Shown: in pieces, positions 45,101 to 57,010 of the stretch
Layout: the number at the start of each line of letters is the position of its first letter
How positions within the stretch are numbered: position 1 is the first letter of the stretch
Assembly (NCBI GenBank): GCA_024734555.1
Contig: JANPWX010000077.1
Location: 1,297,671-1,361,670, forward strand
Origin: Trochalopteron elliotii
Taxonomy: Eukaryota; Chordata; Aves; Passeriformes; Leiothrichidae
Direction of reading: 5' to 3'
DNA length: 64,000 bases
The notes under the pieces: generated by a model
Told to the model about the DNA's origin: nothing
The model's database searches: none
Seen by the model: only the letters and a program-made list of their open reading frames with translations
Program-made: the position numbers and the translations under genes

Positions 45101-48100
45101 AAGATGTATGAAAGGGAAATAAATTTATATGCAAGTGAAGAGTCACATCAAGCTAGATATATCTCTGCCAGATTCCAGAATGATTGCAGCCTCCACAAGA
45201 GGCAATAAGCAAAAGAAATGGTTGAGACTTGACCAAAAAAAACCCCACAAACACTTCAGAATCTGTTAGGGAAGTACCATCAGTACTGGTGCTAAGCTTC
45301 AGTCATCCATCAAATCAATGCATCCTCCAGGCTCACTGACCAACACTGTAAGACATTTCTCTGTTCACCAGGTTAATAGAGTCAAGATGATGATGTGTGT
45401 TTTTCAGCTATACTGGCAAGTACTATGAGGCAGTGGAATAGAACTGTCTCTGCAGTTAAATTGTTGGTGTGGGGGTTCCTGGGATGATTTTAGTCCTGCA
45501 CAATTTACTTGTCTTCAATAATACCCAGGTACAATGGAGCAGTTAGCAGAGACCAGAAGAAAAATCCTAACCACATCTATTCTGTCCCAAAGGAGAATGC
45601 ATTAACTGTGCAGTTATGGCTAAGTCATCATTTAGCATCTGAGTCAGAGGAATGTCCCTAGCACCATTTAGCTTATTAGTATCAACAAACCAGAATTTAA
45701 AAAGGTATTGTCTGAGGAAAACATGAATAAAATCTACTCCTACAAACTAGTACAGAGTCATGAAAGAAACAAAATTCCTTAAGATGTATTGCATAACCCT
45801 TATGAGGAGCTGAAATAGAGCCCTTTTTCTTTTTTTAATTTGTGCTTTCTGTTTCTTCTGTGTTACTATATTTCAGCAAGGTGGAGTTAAAACATTGTTT
45901 TAAAGCATCACCTTGATAGTTGTGATGTCTTTATTTTTAACTTTGTTATGAAAGTCACATTCATTTAAAGGAATCAGTGTTTACTACTTCTATATCTTTT
46001 GCTGTGCTGACCTCTTTGAACCAGCAAATAAAACCAGAACTGCTTTTAGTTAGCTCCTTCTGATGATGTGGTGTTACTGCTTTATAGTTATGATACACCT
46101 CCAGAGTTAGTAGCCTATCTACCACTGCAGATAGCTCTCTTTATTTTGGGGTGGAGGGGGACAGGGATTTGGTTTGGTGTTTTCTTTGTTTTGTAGGGTG
46201 GGAGGTTATTTGTTTGTTAGTTTTGTGATTGGTTTTGTTTGGTTTTTCTTGTTGGGGGTTTTTTGCACCTGACATTTCTTTTCCCAGTAATTTTTTTTTT
46301 ATTCCTGTGTGGAGCCAACTTGATAGGTAGATCAGCTCTTGGGAGTAAAAGAGAGAATACAATTGAAGGAATGCTATGGACAGAAGCATAAGAGGAGTGG
46401 AAAAGAGGCTTACACAGTTGACAGGAATGAAAGTATTTCCTTGTATTTGCAAAACTAGTGAAAAGAGAGGTACAAATAGGACTCGAGAAGGATATGGCTT
46501 TATGATATTTCAAGATTTCTTATTCTTGTGACTACATATTATGGCAATTAGTGACTAAGAAAGATCTAGGTAAGCATTAGTGTTTTGACATTATTATTTG
46601 ACATTATAAAATGTGTGATTTTTTTCCACTAAACACCTTAAACTGAAAATCAGACTTAGTCCTACCATGCAAAATAATCTTGTCAGACACTGTATTTTAT
46701 TTGTCATCTTACTTCCTGTGCCATTCTTCCTTCCTTCTCCTTATATTTTATGGCATATTATATAGTCACACCACACCAAATCAAGCAATATTTATGCTAA
46801 ATATCTTACTTATAGACTATGAAGCAACTTCGTGATTTTTGTAAGTGAAAATGTGGATTATGATGATAAGTGTTGAAAATCTTTAAAATACTGTTCTATG
46901 TTATGCCTTGTTTTTTCTGGCAGCTGAAATTTGTTCTTCTTCAGAAGTTTTATGGAAGTTATTAAATAGGTCTATTTAATAATTAGAATGCATCCATTTT
47001 GATCAGTGGCATAAGGAAATCTTCTGTTCCAGGGTACAAAAGATAAACACGGATTTATTTCTTCACCTAGAGACCTAAACATGTTTCCTGGATTACTGGT
47101 AAAATAATAAACTGGAATAATGTTTCTTCTTTTTGAAGTGTCATATTCTCTTTCTAACTGCAGCATGATAATCTTCAAAGAATTACCAAAATCATGTTGG
47201 AAAAAGCATTTGAAAATCAATCCCATGTTATTTCTGATTTCACAGAACTGTTATGTTTAATGTATTCCACAGTGACATTCTTTTAGCACTACTTTTATGT
47301 TCAGAAAGACTTTAACTGTCTCGGCTGCATCCTAGAATACTTATAGATGTATGTGGGGATAGTCAGCTCAAAACTGGGAATCAGCTATCATTAATAAATT
47401 AAAACACTGAAGTTATAGGACCTCACTAATCACCCAGGTCCTAATTATAAACTCATTATTGTTCAGGGGATTAAAATTTAAAATATATATATTCATTTAG
47501 CTGCAAGTAAGCAATTTTTATTTCAGCTGTACCAACAATTCTATTTTCTTCATAAGCCTGATATAAAGGTTGTGATATTGAAACGCTTCTATATTGTGTC
47601 ATGACATGATAATTTAGGGCTATTTGTATATGTAACAAAACCCCCAAAATGCCTGAACAGGGGTTAGTATAACTCTGCCTGCCTTTCCCATTCCTCCACA
47701 ACTCAAAAAGGAATATGAGAAGTGGAATACAAAATTGCTGAAGATAACAGAAATGTAGAAGCTACAGATGATCAGGCATTTGTTGCTTACATTAAGAAAT
47801 TCACATTGCAATATGAAAGGGTATTTTTCAGAAAATATCTATATTTTTATTTAACTGAGCTTTAGAAGTCTAATACAGTATCCTTTCTTTCCCACTTGTG
47901 ACCCATCTGTTACATGTTCAACTCAGAGTAGTTAAATGGTGAGGAGAGGACAGAGTTGCAAAGGCAAGGCATGATTTTGAAAAGGAGTGTATGATCAGTT
48001 ATGATAAAAACAGCAGAGTTCAAGTATGGAGCAAAGGCCCTGAGACTTGACATGGAGAGGTCATTGTAGGCCTTGATGTTAGCATGTCCTTGGTGCACAA

Positions 48101-51100
48101 TAAAAGTCAAATTAGAGAGGATCTATGTTGGTTTGAGAAGAAAGGAACTTGAGGCAGTTGCTATAATCTATGAGTTCAAGGAGTTCACCGATCAAGGGAA
48201 GAAGTGATACAGAAAAGAAAGGGGGAATGGAAGGGTTGACTTTCAGAAGCTGCTGGATATTACAGTATGATTATATTGTTAGAAGAAGAAACAGGAGAAA
48301 GGGCAGCAGGGCTCAAGAAGTCATGGTGTTGAAGTGGGAAGAAATGGAGTCACATGCAGGAGCAAGGGCCAAAAGATGGAAGGAGGATATAAGTGGAGAG
48401 GTCATGTTGGATCTTGTAGATCTTTGCTAGAAACTACAGAGGTAATATAGATAAAAGGAAGAATCAATTCTTTTATCTGCCATAACAAAAACTGTCCCAC
48501 CTCCTCGTTTGGGCTGCATGCTAGCAAAGATTAAACATCAAAAAGAATGGCATTTGATTCACATCCTGTTAATAACCAGACTCTATGTAAATGTTACAGT
48601 ATGATAAAAATAAGCTAAATCTTGTGAAAAAAAAAATACCCTATAATCCAACAAAGCAGACCCATCTTTTCTGTAGTATTTGAATGCATCCATTTATGTT
48701 GGGAGATGGAGGTGGAGAAAAAAGGACCAACAAAGAAGGCAAAAAAACATAAGATTTCCATTCTAACTGAAGAAAATATGTCATGATATTACAAATGTTA
48801 CAATGTTTCATCAAGATAAGAGTAGATTAATTTTCAAGTGTTCCTATAGTTACATAAAAGCTCATTTCTCCAGATAAATTCTTGTAAATAATATATTTCA
48901 CTGATTCCTGTCAGAAAGTAGAACCAAACGGGGAAACTAATGGTTAAAGCCAACAGTTATAGCAATTCAAGTATAGTGTGAATATTGATTCTGAAGAGTG
49001 TTAGCTGGGGGAATAGTCCCAGAGAGCTCTAGATATTCAAGTGCTGGTTCTTTTTCATTCAAAATAGCACAGCTCTTCTCAAGCTAAATAGTATGACCAA
49101 ACCCTTAGTATCTCTGAAGTACACAAAAGCTCACAGAATTTAAAGTAGTGTATACCCCATTCTGACACAAATCTGTACTATGGGAATATTGTAAGAAATT
49201 AAATTTCTTTTTAGCACAGTGTGTACACTTATAAGGATAATGAATTTTATGACACCCATCAGAAAATATTTCTAAAGACTTTACTGTTCTCTATTCTCCA
49301 CCAGAGTGCAGTTTATTGCGATCTCCAACATTTTGTAAATTATTTGACAGAAATAAATTCCCTAGTATATATTAAATAGTTTCATGAAAATATGAAAGTT
49401 TTACATTAAACAGAAATGTGGAAGAAATTAAATCCAAATAATACAGAATCATGTTAACTCATACTTTATTAGATGATGATGTAAATATTTGCATCTGTAG
49501 TGATTGAATGTAGCATTAGAATACTTGTTTTATCTATCTGATTTCTTTAGCCTGTGGAGATTTTGCTGCAGCAGTTCTGCTAAATAATGATCTCAATTTA
49601 CTCAATAAATAGATAACTACTTTCAGTATTCTCTTGCTGAAGCAGCAATACCACTCCTCATAATAACTTCACATTTAGCATGCCTATAGCACAGAATGAT
49701 TAAATGCTGCATTTTGCAATATTGAAGATGACAAATCACCAATCTGTGGAAAGTAATGTTTAAATACCACATTTTCTAAAGAATAGTGCTAGTGCATAAC
49801 CATATGCATGCATCAAAATAAGTTCAACAAATAGATTTAGTTTGGTGCTAATTGAGAAATTATATATAAATTTTCTCAATTTTAAAAATAAATATAATTC
49901 AATTGTTGCTGTCAGGATCTTCCTTCATATCTCTCTTTACAGGTAATTTTGAGGGTAGGAGTAGATAGACTTGAAAGAAGTGTTAGAATCCAAACTTAAG
50001 GGTACCAGAGTTGTTTTGATGAATTGCATGTATTGTCACTTCAAAAAAGACCAAATTCTTCAAAAAGAGAAAATGTTAATCAATCCATGTCAGATTTTCA
50101 GAGAAACCAGGACAAATTAAGAAGCAAGACAATTCTCTTCTTCACACTTTCTCTGAGGCACAGTAAGCTTTGTAAACATGACTGTAAAAATCCTCTGTAA
50201 CTGAGCTTCCCCAGGTGTGCTGAGCTTCCCTACGTGCAGTAGAAACTGATGTGGTGTGTTAAGAAACCATATGCTTGATTATCTATTACACACTTTCATA
50301 CAAACCTAAGGCTTCAGGAAAGTTGATGAATGAGGAACGTGAGATAAACTTTTGATCTCACTATTGCAATTTTAAAGCAACCCATTTGGGAGTCCTACAA
50401 TTGCAATAAATCAATATTTCTGGCAACCTGCTGATTCCTCTCGAAGTGGATGACTAACAGAGGAACATTAATGAATGAGACTACTTGCAGGTGTTTTCTG
50501 GGATAGAAGTTCTCTTTCAAAGGTGACTGTTTTTTCAGAAACATCCTACATTTTTTCTGAAAGCCAGGAGGATTAGGATCAAAGCTGGTTAAAGGCATGG
50601 GGTTCAGATTTCCTGTTTCTGGTATCACCATGACAATTGAAAGAGTAGATCTCTACCACAAAATCTTTGTGGACAAGACAACTTATGTTAAACCGTTGAT
50701 GCCCCAAATAAAATCTTCCAAATATTTTCAATTGTCATATCACTACTTTCCAATGAAAATTAAGGTCTTCATACAGACAGTATAAGCCTATCAACACTAG
50801 ACTTGCTCAATGTCTTTCACATTTTTTTAAGACCTGAGAAAAAAATCCACTCTTTTACATCAACAATTGATATGTTTAAACCACTGCTTTAAAGTTAACA
50901 AAACCCTCAGCTTTGCCTCATAGGGCTCACTTTGCCCTATGCTTTTTTGTCCTGCTGATCATGCTCTATATTCTCCTCTGAGCCATCTCAGATTAGGCTC
51001 TGTCATTCCTCAAACACAGGGCCTACGTGAGGCTGAACAGAATGAAACTATTCACTGTCATAAATTCAGCTTGCCAAGAGGATTTTGGCCTTTTTTGAGG

Positions 51101-51150
51101 AATATTCTTTCTGAGGTTAGTTATACCCACACATTCTGGCTTGTATCAGA
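39195..51150. other. Long AT-rich, repeat-poor non-coding stretch
   Basis: About 12 kb without a recognisable CR1, LTR or gene. Frames reach 127 codons only at 50939-51322, where the second half is CR1. A short trace of a CR1-like tail (TAGAATCACAG near 41633) is too small to annotate. 47900-48430 is purine-rich. The stretch could be intronic or intergenic; the low repeat content is notable beside the crowded left half. Confidence 0.5.
46141..46275. repeat. G/T-rich low-complexity stretch
   Basis: The plus strand is almost free of C and A: runs of GGGG, TTTGTT and GGTTTT alternate over about 130 bp. Overlapping minus frames read as Lys/Thr/Asn/Gln repeats, an effect of composition. Confidence 0.7.
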
Positions 51151-51709
51151 AACAGCGTGGCTACCAGGCCTAGGGAAGGGAATCTTTCCCTGTGCTCGGC
51201 AGGTCACACCTCAAGCACTGTGTCCAGTTTTGGGCCCCTCAATTCAGGAAGCACATGAGGTACTGGAGCATGTCTGGAGAAGTGCAAGAGTCCAGAGCAC
51301 ATGGCCTGTGAAGAGCAGCTGAAGGAGCTGGGGTTGTTTAGCCTGGAGAAAAGGAGTCTGAGTGGGAACCTTATTGCTTTCCATAACTGCCTGAAAGGAG
51401 GTTGTAGCCAGGTGGGGTTTGAGCTCTTCCTTTAGGCAACCAGCAAGAGGACAAGAGGGCATAGGGTTAATCTGTGCCAGGAGAGGTTTAGCCTGGATAT
51501 TAGGAAGAATTTCTTCACAGAAAGGGTTATTAGAGATATTGCAATGGGCTGCCCAGGGATGTGGTGAAGTCATTGTCCCTGGAGGTGTTTAAGGAAGGAC
51601 TGAATGTGGCACTCAGTGCCCTGGTCTGGTTGACAAGGTGGTGTTTGGTCATAGGTTGGGCTCCATGATCTCAGAGGTTTTTTCCAACCTAACTGAGTCT
51701 GTGATTCCT
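51151..51709 (+). mobile_element. CR1 LINE, 5'-truncated, 3' end nearly intact
   Basis: Homology begins near GTGGCTACCAGGCC and is continuous through CACTGTGTCCAGTTTTGGGCC, GTTTAGCCTGGAGAA, TTTAGCCTGGATATTAGGAAGAATTTCTTC and TGCCCAGGGATGTGGTG. It ends at TTTTCCAACCTAACTGAGTCTGTGATTCC. The coding strand is plus, and the ORF2 C terminus is present but broken by stops and frameshifts. The octamer tail is reduced to a single GTGATTC. Confidence 0.93.
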
Positions 51710-52437
51710 TTTCAAGTTCAACATTGGGCTCTTATTACTGTATAAATCCTCACAAGTGTCAGCAACAGGTCGTGTCTTCTTTCTCATGCAGGGAAGACAT
51801 TTGAAAATCCAGCGAATAAAGGAATTGTTTGTTTAATATTTAAAGAAGATTGATAAAATTTGCAGTGTCTCTCTCTCTCCACTTGGCTACAGATTCTGGG
51901 GATGGAAATATTACATTCTAATCATGGTAATCTAAGAAGTAAATCTCTATTGATGTATTCTTGACAAACCATCTAGTGACTCAGATATCATGGGCAGTTG
52001 TGTTTTGCAAGTGCTAGGCTAAAATCCTCTTATGGCATAGGAATGGGTGTCTGCAGACTCCCTAGTATCCAGTTTGAGTGTCATTCCATGATAAATGAAT
52101 CATACCATGAATTCTTTTCTACTATGTGTTTTATACTGTAAAAAATATAGGTTCTCTCAATTGCATCATTTCATTAAGTTGAGAAAACTATGACCAGAGA
52201 AATAAGTAGCATCAGATATATCATTAAGAGTAGAAATGTGAGATAGAAATTCAAGGAGAAGGAAAGGAAATGCTAAAAGCATATGATAACCTGGTAGAAA
52301 GTTGTTTTGTCTGTACATAATAAAATTCAAATAACATGGGGAAAGTGAGACTAAAAAGGTCAAAGGCAAACAAAAGGATTTAATTTAAATTATTCAATAA
52401 TGAAAAAGCAATTAAAGATAAAAATAGATCAGTTTTG
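51710..52437. other. No gene recognised
   Basis: AT-rich spacer between two CR1 pieces, with no frame above 67 codons. Confidence 0.6.
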
Positions 52438-52535
52438 AGCTCCTCACTACAAGAAAGATACTGCTTGGATATGCAGGACTGTGTCCAGAGAGCAGCAAAA
52501 AAGCTGGTAAAGGGTCTGGAGTACAAGTCCAGGAT
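52438..52535 (+). mobile_element. Small CR1 internal fragment
   Basis: CTCCTCACTACAAGAAAGATA, then GTGTCCAGAGAGCAGC and AAGCTGGTAAAGGGTCTGGAG, match the CR1 ORF2 3' half in order. Both ends are cut and no tail is present. It may be a separate insertion or a piece split from the element 700 bp upstream; orientation is the same. Confidence 0.75.
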
Positions 52536-53000
52536 CATCATTCTTTTTACATTCCTAAATTTATAAGGTTAATTATGAAACACTTACTCTATTTTCCTTT
52601 CTCTGAGTTTATTTGGCTTATAGTTAATCATTCCCTGTGATGTATGCTCAGTTACCTAAAGTCATGGATCTTTCATCATCTCTTCCTTCTGATGTTCAAC
52701 CGTGAGCTATATGTGTAATTGAAATTTAATAAATGGCTGACTGTTGCCTTTCACTTTGTCTTTTCATTATGTTGCTGAAGATGTGCTTATGTCCTAAATC
52801 ATGATTCATTGCACTACTGCCTCAATTTATTTATATGAGTTATATTATATGTATATACATATATTTTAAATAAACATGACTCACGTCCTGAAGAAACCAG
52901 TGATGAAATATAAATCTGCAGGCATGGAGGTTTTTCATATTTCCTTCTACTAAGATGAGGTTTAACGGCTTTGAAGACCTGCTAGGACTCCAAAAGAATA

Positions 53001-53033
53001 CTTTTTTTTTTCTTTTTTTTTCTTTTTTTTTTT
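53001..53033. repeat. Poly(T) tract with regular C interruptions
   Basis: Three or four runs of eight to eleven T separated by single C bases. On the other strand it is an A-rich (A8-9 G)n tract. It is simple slippage DNA. Confidence 0.85.
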
Positions 53034-56000
53034 AGATTTTATTTTCGCTTCCCTTTATGTTTATATGCTGTTTGCAAGAAAAGTGTATCCTACCATCCAT
53101 GATAAGATGCCACTAATGTATAAAAAAGACTCCATACTTTGATTTAAATCTTTCTTTCAAGTAATAGTCAAGTAACTTGAAGAAGTACTTTCTTTCAAGT
53201 AACAGCCTTTTTTGCCTAATGCCACTGAGTCCTTGTCTTGTGTTGAGTCCTCGTCTGGTGTAATAATTATGAAATTAATTGCTGGGCACAATTACATAGT
53301 CATGGATCCACAGATTTGACAAGGAAACTGGAAATATTGCTGAAAATTCACTCTAGTCCCTGGTGTAGAAGTAACACTTGGTGTTTTAATTTCTGGGTTT
53401 TTTTCCCAACAATAATTTGGGCAACGTGCTTGTGTTTGCAGAGCAGGAATAAGCAACTTGGCAACTATTATAATTGTTTCAACTGTAAGTGGAAAATATC
53501 TAAAATAAAGCTTCCTAATTTTAAGTGAAGGGAAAAAAAAAGAAGAATAACTTTGAAAAAAACCCACTGCCTTAGATTATTCAAGATAGGCATTTCAAAT
53601 GAAGATGAAATTTCATCTTTCTGCAACAGATATCTTCAAGTGTATTATTTTCGTGGTGAATTCTATGAGGTAAATATAACTGAAATGAATCTCAGGCACT
53701 ATCAGATACTCTTGGAAGTATTTTGGGAATCTTGCATTTTGAAAAACACAAAGCAGAGAGAAAGTGTGTTTGGCTTACCTTGACTTATCTTGATCTGTAA
53801 ATACAATAGGCTCTCTTCTTTCACTACACTATGTAGAATGATTAAAAGTTAATCATAGTGTGTCACAGGAGCCAAACCAGCTTATTCTGAGATTTTTTAC
53901 TCAACGTGGTCATAATATCAAAAATAAGCAATGCTTTTTAAGCAGCTTTGGAATGCTCTTACTTTCTTTTGAATTATTTTTCTTCTTATTTCATATACCA
54001 GTTTGCTCCCTTCTCTGTACAAAAAAATTTGTTAGCAATGGATAAATTTTGCTTTCTCTTCTAATCTGTAAAAACAAAGCCAAAGTCCTAACTAAAAAAC
54101 TGATTTGAATATATTGTGAATTCTTGCTTAATACTCAGTATTTGAAATGCAAAATGACAGATTTAAATGATTTGATTAACAATTAATTTAAACTATGAAT
54201 TAAAAATTGCATACAAGTTTATTATAATAACATTATTGCTCTAGTTAGTGTTTGATTCTATGCAGTTAACCTCATCATGTGTTTTATAACTTACCTCTAT
54301 ACATAGAATTTTTCAAGTTTCATCTTTAAACTAAGCGAAATCTAACCTAAAAAATCCTAAATGGTCCTTCTTATGGAATGTCCAACTGGGAGGGTAAGGG
54401 GAAGGTCAGTCAGGGATAGTTTGGTTCACTGTGTTAAATTAAACAAAAAAGACAAAAAAAAAAAAAAGGTGAGCAACAGATTTAATGGTTTTATTTGAAT
54501 GTATGTATTTGAATACATAGTTTAAAATGTATCTCTTACCATTTAAATTTTTTCATGGAGTGGAAACTAAAACTATCAAGTCAAATGTTTACTCTCCCCA
54601 CTTAATTAAAATGTTTATCTGTCTAATTAATAAGGAGAGTGTAATAATTATGTGCAATATATGTCAAAATCATAGCTATTATTATTTATCAAGTGGAAAA
54701 GACCTATGCACTATTTATTTGTTGTGCTTAATACTTCTTTGCTTTTTATTCCCAGAAGATCACCTCTGAGATCAGTTAGGTATTTGGAACTGTGTGCCAT
54801 GCATTCAAGCATGCAAAGAATAATAGGCTTGATGCCACATCATGTGTTTTCCTAGTGTTCAATTATGTGGCATAAACCAACTTGCTATTACATAGTTTAT
54901 TAAAGAAAAAAAAGGAAAACAAATGAAAAACAAACCACCCATGAAGATGGGTTTGAAGTTTATTTAAAGCTTTCATAGTATGCTGAAAAAAATACAGTAA
55001 TGATTTAATGATTACAGGGAAAAAAAAGAAACATCTTCTTTACAAATAATGGTGTATTATTTAGAAAGTATGAATAAATAAAAATTTTTGTGTGTGTCAG
55101 AAATAAACGTGTTAGTTTGAGTCAAAAAGTAAGGAATAGACTGAACCATAGAGCTTTGTATGACATGGACTTTTGCTGGTTATTTTGTAGTGGGCCTGTT
55201 CACCACTTTATAGATGAAAGTCATGTGTCAAAAAAGGACACAAATTCTATCAATTAAAAGAAAATCTAGTCCCTATTACGGTATTTTAAAATTATATTTG
55301 GCATAAGCAGAGAGTAGTGCATTCTTCTAGGAGTAGAATTGATTGTCATCAGCATTGGGCTTTAGCAAAAGCCTTTTGAGAGGTCAGAAAAGCATAATAT
55401 TCTCCAGTTTTGTGAACAAGGAAACTAAGGAATAGCTGTAACAGTTGTAATGACTATTTTTCTGTTATAAGTATTATAAATATTTCAAATATATAATTAT
55501 ACAGTTTTTTTACTATATAGATACTGAAATATACTATAAATATATAGATATAGAAAAATAAAATTATGTACATGTATATAATATAAAAATGCTCTGTATA
55601 AACATATACAAAATCAATCCTCTAGAGAAATATCTACAGTCAGGTTTTCTCACGTTTTCTCCATAAAAGTAGTTGCCTATTTAAACAATGTACTTAGCAG
55701 TTTCCTGAATTCTAAATCCTTAAATTATAAATTACTGAATGAATATTAATAAATAATAGTAGTAAATTATAGTAGCATTTTCTCTTTTCACTTGTTAATG
55801 GAAAATATTTCAGGTATTTAATTTATATGACTTGTAATTTTGCCAATATTATTGCTGTTTTCTTAAAATTATGGGTTGGTTGTATACTGGAGAAAAACTG
55901 ATTCAATTCACAATTTTTCCTTAGCAGAGGCTAAAAAGACTCCAATTCTCTTACCCTTCAGAAAGAATATAATAGCCAGTTGTTGGATTGCTGAGTTCTA

Positions 56001-56741
56001 AGGAAAGTATTTTAAACTTTATTGTACCCATTACTGTTTTCAAAAAGATTCAATCTGGAAATGGGACGTTGAACACATTTACATTATCTATTAATTTTTT
56101 TCTGTTATTATCTTGTAGACTGCCCAAACCAGCATTTTCTTACAGTCTACTGTTGGTATTATCATCAGTTTAATAATTTTCTCACAATCCATTCAATTTT
56201 ATTGGCAGATAGAAATACAGTTTTTCTCTCTTTTCAGTTTTGAGGAATGTGTTTTCACAGTGCCTCTATGTATAAAACTCTAGTTCCAAAGTCAGGGAAT
56301 AATAAAATCCAGTAAATTTTTTTTTACTTATTTGGTATCATTTTTGTGCTGCTCCAAAGTCCGATGGCTGGATATATTTAGTTTGCTCCTAAAAAAAAAA
56401 AGAGCAACACAAAAAAGTCAAACATCCCTCTTCACATCAGCCTGGGAGTAGGATTAATCTATGCTAATTTCAGTAATAAGTAAACTCAGTATGTATTCCT
56501 AGGTAAATACCAATCATCCTTCAACAGCCAATGGCGTCACACACAAGAGGTACAAAATACACACAGGATTAATAACTTGCAGCAAATTTTTCCCTTCTGC
56601 ACTGGCTTTACAGATATCCTGCAGCTGCCTGAATATCTGTGTCCAGTATCATTTGATATACCTGAAGGTGTTACAGATTTCTGCAGAAGATCATTAGATA
56701 TGTTAGCAGAGGCCTTTTGCTTTGGTGGCCAAGTGACCAAA

Positions 56742-56783
56742 CAAAAATTACACTGTATAATATAACAAAAAATTACACTGTAT
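56742..56783. repeat. Tandem duplication of about 23 bp
   Basis: CAAAAATTACACTGTATAA appears twice in tandem (56742-56760 and, with one extra A, 56765-56784), separated by TATAA. The copies are nearly identical, so the duplication is recent. Confidence 0.8.
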
Positions 56784-56814
56784 AAACTTGGTGTACGTCA
56801 CTGAATCCTTCGAT

Positions 56815-57010
56815 TAGATTTAATTGGATGTACTTAAGACCTAGATGTCATTGCTGAAATCTGGTGGGATGAATTCCATAACTGGAGTGTGGCTATCCAT
56901 GGCTACAGACTGTTTAGAAGGGACAGGGTAAGAAGGAGGAGGGGGGGGTTGCCCTCTACACCAGGAGGTGGATAGAGTATGAAGAGACCTGAAGGTAGTA
57001 TGTGATTTTA
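56815..57010 (+). mobile_element. CR1 LINE fragment from the endonuclease domain
   Basis: The plus strand translates as LDVIAEIWWDEFHNWSVAI, then HGYRLFRRDRVRRR. This is the CR1 endonuclease stretch normally reading DVIAITETWWD, SHDW and GYKLFRRDR. The open part ends in a run of eight G near 56943, where a frameshift occurs. Unlike the other CR1 pieces it comes from the 5' half of ORF2 and has no 3' end nearby, so it is the remnant of a once longer copy. The apurinic-type endonuclease would nick target DNA; only part of it is left. Confidence 0.82.

Larger units (their letters stand above)
52536..56814. other. AT-rich non-coding DNA, no gene recognised
   Basis: No frame over 91 codons, no LTR and no CR1. 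Short T/C and A runs (53001-53033, near 54450) and a strongly AT-rich block at 55440-55600 are the only features. Confidence 0.6.
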
